64,000 nucleotides of DNA from contig OW285196.1 in the NCBI GenBank assembly GCA_935421135.1, positions 5,003,001 through 5,067,000 of the forward strand. Reading direction: 5' to 3'. Below are positions 22,187-32,547 of the stretch, one piece after another. Position 1 is the stretch's first letter; each line of letters starts with the position of its first letter. Both the position numbers and the translations under genes were made by a program. The stretch is from Bugulina stolonifera (lineage: Eukaryota > Bryozoa > Gymnolaemata > Cheilostomatida > Bugulidae). The notes beneath the pieces were generated by a model. The model was not told the DNA's origin and made no database searches. It saw only the letters and a program-made list of their open reading frames with translations.

Positions 22187-22649
22187 TGTAATGGTTTCTG
22201 GTATTTCGTGCGGTCGTCCTTGGACGACTACCGACCCAAAACTGAAGTGCCTATGAGTGGTGCTAGGCCTTCTCATTACATGAAAGATCGAGCGGTCTCA
22301 GTAGTCTTTAGTACTACCGGAGACGACCCATCTGGTCCCAAGTCTGACCTTCAGACTATACTTTGAAAGAGAGTGATCCGACCTAGTAGGCGGTTCGCTA
22401 GGCGAATGACCTGACAAAAGGAAGTGAAAGTCTCTGTACCAAGTATAGATGTGTCTTTATTGAAAGCCAAGTGAAGACTGAGACAACAAACAATGAAACA
22501 GTGTCCTTTATATAGTATAAAGACTTCCGCCCGACGTAGTGTCGGGAAAAGACGACATAGGGTCGTCCGGAAGTTGCGCAACAACATGGCCGCCGGGAGC
22601 CCGACGGCCGACCCAAAATAGGTCGGGTTATACAAAAGTTGCTTATAAT
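22187..22649 (-). repeat. 5' LTR of the retrotransposon, part 1
   Basis: Matches 17580-18043 or so; interrupted at a TATAAT by element 2. The remaining 220 bp continue at 32328-32547. Confidence 0.85.
22644..22649. repeat. Target-site duplication TATAAT, left copy (element 2)
   Basis: TATAAT is present once in the uninterrupted LTR (GCTTATAATCATCC near 18036) and twice here, at 22644-22649 and 32322-32327. Confidence 0.95.
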
Positions 22650-23193
22650 AGTAGTATAGTCAGTGCAGATCTGCACAGACACCCGGTCATTTCCGCGTCT
22701 TATTAGCCCTAGATCCAAAAACTCCCCGGGCGGACGACCACCCCACCCGTCCTCTCGCCCCCTCCCTTTCCCTAAACCTCACTCTATGTGCAAAGCCCTA
22801 GAACCTACCCCCCGATCGCGGGTGGGGTTTCAAAAACCTCATCGGCTGTTCCGTAGAACCCAGTCTAAAGAGCAAACCCCTCGCCCGGTCCCACGGCTCG
22901 GGCGAGGGGGCGCGCGCGTACGCGCGCGCCCCCCCGCCCCGCGAACCCCACCCGTCCTCCCTCCACCCGTCCCCGCCCCTCCCCACCCCTCCCCACCCCA
23001 AACCCCTCCGCCTCGCCCTCCGCCTCGCTGCGGTTCTCGTTCGCGACTCCAGCCGTGGCCCCACGCCGCCGTCCCCCCGCCCATCCCCCACCCCTCCCCC
23101 GCTCTCCCGCCCCAACGACCCGTCGCTACCCTCGCGGGCGGACCGTCGGCTGGAGTAGGGTGAAGCGAAGGAAAATACGGGTTAGAGTAATGG
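22650..23193 (+). repeat. Left terminal inverted repeat of element 2
   Basis: About 545 bp, matching the reverse complement of 31778-32321 with only a few differences by eye. It is C-rich on the plus strand in 22730-23150. After the shared first 18 bases it has no obvious similarity to the element 1 TIR. Confidence 0.9.
22906..22933. repeat. 28-bp perfect palindrome in the element 2 TIR
   Basis: Five Gs, alternating CG, a central TA, then the mirror sequence ending in five Cs. The same palindrome occurs in the right TIR near 32038-32065. It could form a hairpin or Z-DNA near each end. Confidence 0.85.
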
Positions 23194-23214
23194 TGTGTGA
23201 TGTATTCTAGAATA

Positions 23215-23600
23215 GATGATATACGACCATGAAAAATATGAGTCGGGGTAATGATACGCGAGTTTGTTTTAATTTTCAATACGTTTGAGAGTAATAATAT
23301 AAAACTAAGTGATAAAAAACCTGATACACGACTATGAAAAATATGAGTAAGGGTAATGATACACGAGTTTGTTTTAATTTTCAATACGTTTGAGAGTAAT
23401 AATATAAAACTAAGTGATAAAAAACTTGATACACAACTATGAAAAATATGAGTAAGGGTAATGATACACGAGTTTGTTTTAATTTTCAATACGTTTGAGA
23501 GTAATAATATAAAATCAATCGATAAAAACCGATATACGACTATGAAGAATATGAGTAAGGCTAACGATACACGAGTTTGAGAGTAATAATATGAAATCAA
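23215..23600. repeat. Tandem repeat, about 120-bp unit
   Basis: Three to four units containing GATACACGAGTTTG and GAGAGTAATAATA, present only on the left side of element 2. No coding content. Confidence 0.75.
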
Positions 23601-23645
23601 TTGATAAGTAGACACGAATGAGTGTGAATGACAAAAGTTTTTGCC

Positions 23646-24964
23646 TCAAAACTGTGCAGTGGCGGGGAGGAGACGCTCGCCGAGGATGGAGTCTAGAATG
23701 GCACAATCGTAGAATGTTCTCCCGCTCTTGGAAGTCTTCTGTCCCTTGTACACCATCACGGAGGGGAGGAGGTCTTTCATCGAAACTGCCAGACGTCCCG
23801 GAAGGAAGACCTCTCCCTTTCTTTCTTCGTTTCCAATCCGACACTCGTAGGTGGCAATGGAGTTGCTCGCGTTATCTCCATCACCGCATCTTGGGACGTA
23901 TGCGGGTCGGAGCGCGGTCACCACCAGCACAGAACCAACGAAATGAAGATAGCGTTTGCACTCGAAAAAATTCTTCCAACTGGGCCAAGGTCTTCTTTCT
24001 CAAGTCACCGGCCAGCTTTTTCATGGCTGCTCCTGGCAGGGAGCACACGCTCTCGATACGGTTGAATGTGTTTTGTCCTTTAGCGGTCTCCTGCTGTCCC
24101 AAGTACACCATGATCCTAGGTGGAAGGGTAAGGTCCTTTAGCTCCTCTTCTTTGACATCCGCTAGCTTGGGCATGGCGTGACGAATGTTGGTGTGAAAGC
24201 TGATGCAATGTCTCATCCCCTTGTCATCCACATAGCTTGCCCTGGCTAAGAATGCTTTTCCGAATGCCGTTTCAACCACCGAACCTCCACTCACTTCTAG
24301 CACAGTTCCTGGCTCTAGCTCTGACAACTTCACCGTTGTCTGCAGAGAGCTCCTCTTCTCCGCTCCCATGCTCCTACAATAACGAAAGTGGTGTATATAG
24401 ATCCGACAAAGTGGTTAAACGGGAGAAAGATAGTACGGTAATTTATAGATATACGAACAGGGCTACTTACATTAGGGTTGCCGCCACTGCACGAGCTTTC
24501 TCCAGGCTTAGTCCCCCGCTCTTTTTCTTCCCCTTGCAAGGGGACTTGGTAGCTTTTTTTCCCTTCGTCGTCGTCTCACCACCATCCATTTCTTCCGTAG
24601 CCGTATCGGCTCCGTGGCCATCATCATCATCATCATCTGATATTACAATCACCTGGGATTTCTTCTTTTTCTTAGCACAGATTTCATCTCCTTTTGGGTT
24701 CTTCCTCTTCTTGGTTGTTGTGGTCTCGCCCTTATCCGAGGCCCGCTCCGGGGAGGACGGAGAGTCCGCCATGTTAGAAAGATCCTTTCGGGCAAGACTC
24801 CCCACTCCTATTATTTTCCCCTTCTTCCGTGCCTCTTTTAACGCATCCACCTCTTCTTTCCTCTTCTGACTGCACTCTTCTTCTTCAATAATTCCATCCA
24901 TTTGTGAGTCCGTTAAGCCCGCAAATAACTCTTCTTGGTTCTGGACTATGTTGTCAGTATCCAT
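23646..24964 (-). CDS. Two-repeat protein of element 2, possible single-stranded-DNA-binding protein
   Basis: Exon 1 (24964-24471) encodes an acidic and Lys-rich region with a KKRK patch and a VIVISDDDDDDG run. A GTAAGT-GTAG intron joins it in frame to exon 2 at 24373. Exon 2 carries two related segments of about 110 residues, each ending in a similar strand-turn-strand (IMVYLGQQETAKGQNTFNRI and VMVYKGQKTSKSGRTFYDCA). A one-base frame change is needed near the A6 run at 23965-23970 (T6 on the coding strand) to link the repeats. This could be an inactivating indel, a sequence error or a frameshift site. The beta-rich repeats next to a DNA polymerase suggest an OB-fold DNA-binding role, which is inference; I recognise no named family. 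Confidence 0.6.
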
Positions 24965-25046
24965 TGATAATGTACTATTGTAGTAGTGTACCTGTACAGT
25001 AGTGATGTGCTGAACTTTGAATGCTGAGACTGTGATCCCACTCTCC

Positions 25047-25053
25047 CTTTATA
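25047..25053 (-). promoter_or_regulatory. TATA box for the minus-strand gene of element 2
   Basis: The minus strand reads TATAAAG about 85 bases upstream of the ATG at 24964 and about 45 bases from the array, mirroring the arrangement in element 1. Confidence 0.6.
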
Positions 25054-25095
25054 CAACTGCTCATTTCTTGACTCCTCCCTTTTTATTATCCAATC

Positions 25096-25824
25096 CCAAT
25101 GTGTCCCGATGCACCCCGATGTGAATCCGAAGCCTCCCGATGCATCCCGATGTGAATCCGAAGCCTTCCGATGCATCCCGATGTGAATCCGAAGCTTCCC
25201 GATGCATCCCGATGTGATTCCGAAGCTTCCCGATGCATCCCGATGTGAATCCGAAGCTCCCCGATGCATCCCGATGTGATTCCGATGCTTCCCGATGCAT
25301 CCCGATGTGAATCCGAAGCTTCCCGATGCATCCCGATGTGAATCCGAAGCTTCCCGATGCATCCCGATGTGATTCCGAAGCTTCCCGATGCATCCCGATG
25401 TGATTCCGAAGCTTCCCGATGCATCCCGATGTGTCCCGATGTGTCAATTCACATCGGGGTGCATCGGGATGCATCGGGAGGCTTCGGAATCACATCGGGA
25501 TGCATCGGGAAGCTTCGGATTCACATCGGGATGCATCGGGAGGCTTCGGATTCACATCGGGATGCATCGGGAAGCTTCGGATTCACATCGGGATGCATCG
25601 GGAGGCTTCGGATTCACATCGGGATGCATCGGGAAGCTTCGGAATCACATCGGGATGCATCGGGAAGCTTCGGAATCACATCGGGATGCATCGGGAGGCT
25701 TCGGATTCACATCGGGGTGCATCGGGAGGCTTCGGATTCACATCGGGGTGCATCGGGAGGCTTCGGATTCACATCGGGAAGCTTCGGATTCACATCGGGG
25801 GGCTTCGGATTCACATCGGGGTGG
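25096..25824. repeat. Central 31-bp inverted repeat array of element 2
   Basis: A head-to-head array. About eleven 31-bp units lie in reverse orientation (25096-25445) and about twelve in forward orientation (25446-25824), meeting at about 25446. The forward unit is CACATCGGGATGCATCGGG followed by AAGCTTCGGATT. The whole forms a long imperfect palindrome. Unit length and the word CACATCGGG are shared with the direct array of element 1. Frames through it are open on both strands only because the unit lacks stops. Confidence 0.9.
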
Positions 25825-25872
25825 TATTGCCAAGGGTGGGGAAATGGTTAGACTCCGCCCACTGAATACTAC

Positions 25873-25880
25873 TATTTAAG
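25873..25880 (+). promoter_or_regulatory. TATA-like box for the polymerase gene
   Basis: TATTTAAG lies about 50 bases right of the array, with a leader exon starting shortly after. Weak match, supported by symmetry with the other three promoters. Confidence 0.4.
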
Positions 25881-25899
25881 GTATGAGTTTCTCACTTTA

Positions 25900-26240
25900 G
25901 CAGTATGAACAATCAGCCTCTAGTCAACAGAGTGAGAGTAAACAGAGACAGCTACCTACTAGTCAGTGCGTGAACAGAGATGTCAACAAGTAGAACATAA
26001 GGTTAGTGTTAAATGGAGTAATTGGCAGCAATTGTGAAGTGTTTATTGTATAAAATGCTATCAAGCTAAAAAATGACTCACACCCTACTGCTATATATTT
26101 TTATAAGGAGACTAAACAGAGACACCTACCTTCTAGCCAGCACATGATCAGCAGAGATGTCAACAAGTGAAAAAGAAGGTTAGTGCTAAATGAGGTATTT
26201 GGTAGCAATTGTGGATTGTTTATTGTTTATGTAGTGTGAA
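25900..26240 (+). repeat. Duplicated leader exon of the polymerase gene
   Basis: Two related segments (about 25925-26060 and 26105-26235) each carry AGAGATGTCAACAAGT followed by a GGTTAGTG donor. In the first copy the ATG frame closes at a TAA after six codons. In the second (ATG at 26157) it stays open into the polymerase exon. Confidence 0.7.
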
Positions 26241-29200
26241 GTAAAAGAATAATGACTTACACCCTACCATTTTTTTTTTATAGGGGGAGAGACCTCTCGT
26301 CAGGTCGAGCACACCTGTCAACTATGCGGTCTGGTTCTCAGAACAGCGTTTTCTCTAGACAGGCACACGAAGAGAATGCATGCACAGGCTCACCCGCACA
26401 AGTGCCCCGTTTGTGGCGGATGTTTTGATGGGAGGAGAAAGCTAGGTCATCACATGAGGCGATTTCATAGCGAGGGTAAGGTGGAAAAAGATGAGGGAGG
26501 TGCAGAGAAGTTTGATGATGTTTTCTGGTCTAAACCGCCAACAGCTGAAGAGGGGGATGAGATGGGGGTGCTACTAGCCCGCTATTGGAGCTCCATCAGG
26601 TCCGCAATACACTCTCGTCCCGTGGAAGATATTCTCAATGTTCGAGTGTGGAGAGGGGAAGGTGAAGACGAAGGAGATGAAGAGGTGTGGACTAAGTTGA
26701 GAGCAATGTGGAAGAGAGTACCTTGTACTGTGAAGATTAACTGTAGCGCTGGAGTCATCCTCGAGCACAAGACCAGTGGAGAGTTGCGCTACTTTCACTC
26801 ATCGAGCAACAATGCCGCATTCTTCCCCAAACCAAGACTGATCAGAACAGAGAATGAGATGAGAGAGTTTTGCGAATCTGTGCAGGAGCTCGACTTGAGA
26901 GAGAGGTCAGCACAAAGGAGACCGAATACCGCTTGGGCTTTACGTCACATTGCGAATCTGACATTCTACATCTATAAACTCCTAGAGATTGGCAAGGTGG
27001 GTGGTGTAGTGAGCAAACTCCCAGACTACATACTTAACAACCGACACGTGATAGCACTAGACGTAGACTTTTGGGCTAGAGGAGGTGCGCGTCCCTACTC
27101 AGACAACTTGTGTTTCTTTAGATGCTTGGCCATGATGTATGACTGTAACTGCGACCAAAAGAAGGGATGTCGTTGCCGTCGCCCCTCTTGCACCACAACA
27201 CATCGCTTGTTTAAACAATACATGAGACAAACTAAATCTTCTTCCCCACCCTCATCAACTTTGTCAGACTTTCCCGGGGTGGACTCGAGTGATCTACTGG
27301 CCTTGGAAGATCATTTTGACGTATCTATAATAGTCTTCTGTCTAACTGATGAGGAGGTAGCTCCGATAGTTTGGTCATCCGGGGCACGAAACAAAGCCCA
27401 TAAACTCTTCGTCAACATGTACGAAAAACACTTCAGCTGGATAAAGAATGTTGATTCGTTTGCCAGATGTTTCACCTGCAAGCTGTGCGATAGCGCGTTT
27501 ACACGCTTGTCCAGCCTACGACGACACAAGTGCTCGCCAGAAGAAGCATCGGTGTTCGTTTTCCCTGGTGGAACGTTTGGACCCCCGCCAACCATATTCA
27601 CAAAACTCAAGCGAGTGGCGGGAATAGAGGTGGTGAACCCCGACCTCTTATACTACCCCTACTATATCACCTATGATATCGAATGCTTCATGCCAAAAGA
27701 CAACCTACCAACTAACACCACCACGATGACTTTTAGTGCAAGACACGAGCTACTGAGCATATCCGCGTGTTCTAACGTCCCGGGGTTTGAGCGAGCCAAG
27801 TGTTTTGTGAGGAGCGTCGACAGCAAGGATGGGACGAAGTGCATTCGTCAATTCGTCCAATACATAGCAAAGATTGCTGACGTGGCAGGAGATTTGTTCG
27901 GAGAAAGATTCCAGGATGTACGCGAGCGACTCTCTACCTTCCTCGCGGATCGGGCGGATAGAGAAGAGGCCTTTGCTGACGACAAGTTCTCTAACGTCTC
28001 GACTTACAGGGTGAAGTCCGGTCTCTCCGGATTAGAAAGAGAATTAGAACAGCACATCTCCAGCGTTCCGGTGGTCGGCTTCAACTCGCAAAAGTATGAC
28101 CTAAATATACTAAAGGGGCCTTTACTTCGCTCTCTACAAGAGGAGGAGGGAGAAGATTTTGTTTTCATCGTTAAGCGTGTTAACAGTATGTCCTGCGTGG
28201 AGAGTAGACGTTTTAGATTCCTTGACATATGCAACTTTATCGCACCAGGCTTCAACTACTCCAAATACTTGAAGGCATTTGGCGTGTCAGAGAGTAAGGG
28301 ATTCTTTCCTTACGACTGGGTAGATTCCCTGAGAAGGTTGGATCATCACGGACTCCCTCCCCGAGAGAGTTTTTTCAACTCGCTGACTCAGCAAGAATTG
28401 AGCCAGCAAGATTATCACCACTGTCAACTCGTGTGGGAAAGAGAGAACATGGAAACGTTCAGGGATTTCCTCATCTGGTACAACAACCTCGATGTGGCCC
28501 CATTCATCGAGGCCATTGCACGTCAGAGCTCTATCTATCGACAAAAGGGTATTGATATGTTGAAATCTGCAATCTCGCTTCCAGGCTTGGCTATCAGATG
28601 GTTGTTTATGGAGGTGGAGGCCCGACCTTACGGCTACTCTCCTCCGCAAGCCGCTCTCCCGCTGCATAGGTTAATGTCTCTCCGAGGCGAACTTTGCAAC
28701 TCACAACCCATATGTCTGTTCGATGAGGAGAGCAAAAGTCTGTACCACACTCTCCGTGATAACCTCGTGGGAGGGCCAAGCATCATCTTTCACAGACATC
28801 ATGAAGTTGGAGTGACCTCTATTCGAGAGAAGATTTATGGCACATCCGCAAAACCCTGTAGGTCCATTCTGGGAGTCGATGCCAACGCTCTCTACCTATA
28901 CTGCATGATGGGGAATATGCCTACGGGTTATCCCAGGCGGAGGCTAGAGAGCCGAGGCTTTGCTCTGGAACCCGTTAAAAAGTTCAGCAAAGTGGCGCAT
29001 GGATGGTTAGAGTTCCAATCGTGGAAGAGAGGAGAGGTCATCCTTCACCAACAGAATGGAGGAGAAATGAGGATAGGCTGTCACAACCTACCGGTGGATG
29101 GTTATAGCGAACAGAGTCGGACTGTGTACCAATTCCACGGTTGCTACTGGCACGGACACGAGTGCGAGCTAGGAGGGAATGGAAAAGGTGTCAGAAACAT

Positions 29201-31265
29201 GACGAATGAAGAGCTCCGGGTGGACACTGCAAGGAAAGAAGATTACATCAAGGCTCTAGGCTATAAGCTCATCACCACTCGGGAGTGTGAGTGGGGAGCG
29301 CGAGTTCGTTCGGATGAAGAGGTTAGGACATTTCTCTCCGTCTTCTTTTCTTCTCTCTATCCAGAGAGGGGTTGTGTCAACCTCGATAAAATAATCAGCA
29401 GTATTCGTAGTGGAGAGTACTACGGTTTAGTGGAGTGTGACATTTCCGTACCCGAAGAGCTAAAAGCGAAGTTCTCTGAGATGGCACCTATTTTCAAGAA
29501 TATAAATGTGGGAAGAGAACACCTTAGCGAACACATGCGCGCTTTTGCCGAACAGAACGGATTCTTGAAGAGACCTCAGCGAATGCTCGTGGGGAGTCTT
29601 TTTGGCGAGCGAATCACACTACTCACCGATCTGGCTAGATGGTATCTAGATCAAGGTTTGATAATTACCAGGGTCTATCAGTTTGTTCACTTTATCCCAC
29701 GAGCCGTCTTCAAAGACTTTGGTTCTTCGGTCTCAGACGCAAGGAGAGGGGGAGATCTGGACCCTGATCTGGCCCTCTTGGCCAGCACCAGCAAGCTCGT
29801 TGGGAATTCAGCCTACGGAAAGACCATAACAAATAAAGAGAAACATAAGACTGTCAAGTATGTAGAGACAGTAGAGGGGGCGGCCGTCAAAGTGAGGAGT
29901 AGGCACTTTTCTAGTCTCAACGAAGTCGATGAAAACTACTTTGAGATAGAGCTTCACAAGAAAAAGGTAAGTGTTGACAATCTTTCTTACTTTGACTCTT
30001 GATTTGACAAAACTTTTTCCGAGTGGAAGGGTGAACTTTCTCTCTCTCTCTCTCTCTTTCTTTTAGATTCGAATGGATGTTCCATCCGTCGTAGGATTCG
30101 TCATCCTCCAGAGAGCCAAGTTGAGGATGCTAGAGTTCTACTACGACTTTATGGATAGGTGAGTAGAACTAGACTATACAAAGATTTTATCAAATCCTTT
30201 TCTATTTATTCTTCGGTGTCAGCAACCTCTAACTCGCCCGATTTATTTTCACAGATTCGTCAGCAGAGAGGACTTTGAGTACGTAGAAATGGATACGGAT
30301 AGCGCTTACATGGCCCTGAGTGCTCGCAATATAGATGAGGTCATCCGAAAAGATAAAAAAGAAGAGTTCTACAGAGAGTATGGTAAATGGTTTCCCAGAC
30401 CCTTCTGCGATAGCCACAAGGGAGACTTTATCACAACCAAGGTGCTCGGGCAAGAGTGGGAGATGAGGGAATGTTGTGAGAAGGTGCAGCGATACGAAAC
30501 ACGAACTCCTGGTCTGTTTAAGGAGGAGTTTCGGGGGGAGGGGGTCATCGCGCTCAACTCAAAAACTTACTTTTGTTGGTCCGCTGACGGTGATAGCAAG
30601 TATAGTAGCAAAGGACTAAATAAAAGAGGAAACACCCTAACCAAAGAGAAGTTCCTCTCCGTGCTCAAAACAGGGGAGTCGGTGAGAGGAGACAATCGGG
30701 GTTTTATCAGAAGAGGAAATCAAACGTATAGCTATACCCAGCTAAAGACCGGACTCACCTACTTCTACGGTAAGCGGAAGGTTGCGGAAGACGGGGTGAG
30801 TACGAGTCCTATAGAATGCTAGTACTGATTTCTCGGAGATGAGACTACTTCATTCGATAAATCGGAGAGTAAACGAACAGTGCATCATAACCCTTGTATA
30901 TATATATATCCGTATAATTTTTTTTCACATTCACTCTCTATTGTAAGGGGTCTCCGTCCTCAAAACGGAGGGTTTACCGGTTGTAGCCTTAAAACCGAGC
31001 AATAAAACACTAGCTAATACATTAAAAACCATTTACCTCTCCAAACCAAAGGGGTAGACGGTACTAGCGCAGCTTCCGCTCATACTCACCCCTTATCAGT
31101 TCACATTTCTTCTATTGTCTTCATTCGTAGGTGGGGGGTGACATCGCACGCGCACGATGCGCTCTCTCCCTATCGGAGTTTGCTACCCGGGGGAAAGTGG
31201 ACGCGGTGGTCAAAGAAATTGGTGGCGAGTCAACGACATCATCGTTGAGGCGGGTCTATTTGTAG
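26157..31265 (+). CDS. polB: Family B DNA polymerase (protein-primed type) with N-terminal zinc fingers
   Basis: Exons 26157-26178, 26284-29966, 30067-30158, 30255-30795 and 31131-31265 join in frame to about 1490 residues. If the last intron is retained, the frame ends at 30822. Two C2H2 fingers (Cys19/Cys22/His35/His40 and Cys48/Cys51/His64/His69) are followed by a DNLCFFRCLA segment and a third finger-like CKLCDSAF...H. Exonuclease motifs: YDIECF (about 472), GFNSQKYD (about 606), YNNLDV (about 740). Polymerase motifs: DANALYLY (about 873), KLVGNSAYGK (about 1179), MDTDS (about 1280), then YFYGKRK. A HGCYWHGHEC insert near 960 resembles a nuclease-like domain found in such polymerases. All key residues are present, so the enzyme could be active. 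It would copy the linear element, probably with a protein primer. Confidence 0.92.
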
Positions 31266-31336
31266 GATGATGATGATGATGATGATGATGGTGATGGTGA
31301 TGGTGATGATGATGATGATGATGATGATGGTGATGG

Positions 31337-31368
<32 letters not shown>

Positions 31369-31389
31369 GTGATGATGATGGCGATGAGA
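31266..31389. repeat. (GAT)n microsatellite
   Basis: About 40 GAT/GGT triplets start directly after the predicted polymerase stop. The long Met/Val or His frames here are artefacts of the repeat. Confidence 0.95.
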
Positions 31390-31777
31390 AGACAAGCATC
31401 CATCTATCCCGTTTATCTATTTCTATTTCTACCCCTCCGAGCGATGATGTCGTCGGCTAACCTCCTCGCGAAGTCCACGGTTTGAAGCGCGGAAGAGCCA
31501 CCGCCTTCACTTTCCCTCGCCACTCGTCACGGGGACGGGTGATTTCCCTAGGGGAGGGTCCGGGGAAAATGAGGGTTAAGACGCGAGTCTTTCATCGAAG
31601 GTCCGGGGGCGCTCGAACGGAGGAGCGCGCGAGTGCGGTGTCACCCCAACCAGTTCAGTCTCAACAGTCCCCGGCGAAGAAATCATCCGGAAGCACCACC
31701 ACCACTCGGTAAGTTTCTTATAGTAGTATAGTCAGCGTCGTAAACTCTGCACGGGCACTCCGCACGGATGTAGCCTA
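31390..31777. other. Region between microsatellite and right TIR of element 2
   Basis: A 76-codon plus-strand frame (31482-31712) encodes a small Arg/Ser-rich basic product (MKRGRATAFTFPRHSSRGR), ending in Gln/Ser/Thr runs. It could be a small basic protein or chance; there is no splice or promoter support. Confidence 0.3.
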
Positions 31778-32321
31778 TCATTACTCTAACCCGTATTTTC
31801 CTTCGCTTCACCCTACTCCAGCCGACGGTCCGCCCGCGAGGGTAGCGACGGGTCGTTGGGGCGGGAGAGCGGGGGAGGGGCGGGGGATGGGCGGGGGGAC
31901 GGCGGCGTGGGGCCACGGCTGGACTCGCGAACGAGAACCGCAGCGAGGCGGAGGGCGAGGCGGAGGGGTTTGGGGTGGGGAGGGGTGGGGAGGGGCGGGG
32001 ACGGGTGGAGGGAGGACGGGTGGGGTTCGCGGGGCGGGGGGGCGCGCGCGTACGCGCGCGCCCCCTCGCCCGAGCCGTGGGACAGGGCGAGGGGTTTGCT
32101 CTTTAGACTGGGTTCTACGGAACAGCCGATGAGGTTTTTGAAACCCCACCCGCGATCGGGGGGTAGGTTCTAGGGCTTTGCACATAGAGTGAGGTTTAGG
32201 GAAAGGGAGGGGGCGAGAGGACGGGTGGGGTGGTCGTCCGCCCGGGGAGTTTTTGGATCTAGGGCTAATAAGACGCGGAAATGACCGGGTGTCTGTGCAG
32301 ATCTGCACTGACTATACTACT
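31778..32321 (-). repeat. Right terminal inverted repeat of element 2
   Basis: Reverse complement of 22650-23193, including the GC palindrome. Ends in TGCACTGACTATACTACT. Confidence 0.9.
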
Positions 32322-32327
32322 TATAAT
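32322..32327. repeat. Target-site duplication TATAAT, right copy (element 2)
   Basis: Identical to 22644-22649; the interrupted LTR resumes immediately after. Confidence 0.95.
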
Positions 32328-32547
32328 CATCCAGTTCATGTACAAAATGAATATCAAGTGATTCTGAGAGGTCGGGCCTCTTTACATGGGTATAAAAGAC
32401 ACTAAAAGACTTAGTAATTATCAGACAAGTATATACAATGACATAGTAGTTAAGCAATGTAGAATGCAAGCAGGTATATACATGTACATGTAAGCACACA
32501 TAATAATGAGTGTCAGGTGATGAGAGACGACTGTGCGTACCATCACA
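32328..32547 (-). repeat. 5' LTR of the retrotransposon, part 2
   Basis: Matches about 18044-18256 of the other LTR and ends in CATCACA before GTAT. Has a short TACATG-type insertion near 32480. Confidence 0.85.

Larger units (their letters stand above)
22650..32321. mobile_element. Element 2: 9.67-kb DNA transposon encoding a family B DNA polymerase
   Basis: Bounded by AGTAGTATAGTCAGTGCA and its reverse complement, with about 545-bp TIRs that are nearly identical. Internal order: left TIR, 120-bp tandem repeats, minus-strand gene for a two-repeat protein (23646-24964), TATA box, inverted 31-bp repeat array, TATA-like box, spliced DNA polymerase gene (26157-31265), a GAT microsatellite and the right TIR. 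Same terminal 18 bases, duplication length and plan as element 1. Polymerase and 6-bp duplication point to Polinton/Maverick relatives, but the expected integrase, protease, ATPase and capsid genes are absent. Confidence 0.9.
17580..32547 (-). mobile_element. Non-autonomous LTR retrotransposon (minus strand), split by element 2
   Basis: LTRs 17580-18256 and 22187-22649 plus 32328-32547 have TGT...ACA ends and flank a 3.93-kb internal region. It carries a primer-binding site (22168-22185), a polypurine tract (18257-18273), a Gag-like frame with three stops (19673-21853) and a zinc-module ORF (18270-19691). No protease, reverse transcriptase, RNase H or integrase is visible, so it would need help from another element. 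The two LTRs differ at roughly twenty positions by eye, so it is older than element 2, which lies in its 5' LTR. Confidence 0.85.

Noticed and set aside
22663..23163. Pro/Arg-rich frames in the element 2 TIR
   Set aside because: Low-complexity C-rich DNA, mirrored in the right TIR, open on both strands.
25500..25800. Heat-shock elements (GAAGCTTC) or NF-kappa-B sites (GGGAAGCTTC) in the element 2 array
   Set aside because: Single inverted half-sites occur in only some units, the consensus is incomplete, and the element 1 array lacks them, so the match is probably chance.
25061..25879. Repeat-protein genes (SGCIGKLRIHIGMHREAS-type) in the element 2 array
   Set aside because: The 31-bp unit lacks stops in many frames on both strands. 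No start context, splice support or single preferred frame.
26574..28667. Minus-strand frames opposite the polymerase
   Set aside because: Antisense shadows of a well-supported polymerase exon.
31210..31395. Poly-His or poly-Met protein
   Set aside because: Translation of a GAT microsatellite.
22650..32321. Classical full-length Polinton/Maverick
   Set aside because: Length is about 9.7 kb and no integrase, cysteine protease, packaging ATPase or capsid frame is visible. Only PolB, TIRs and duplication length agree.
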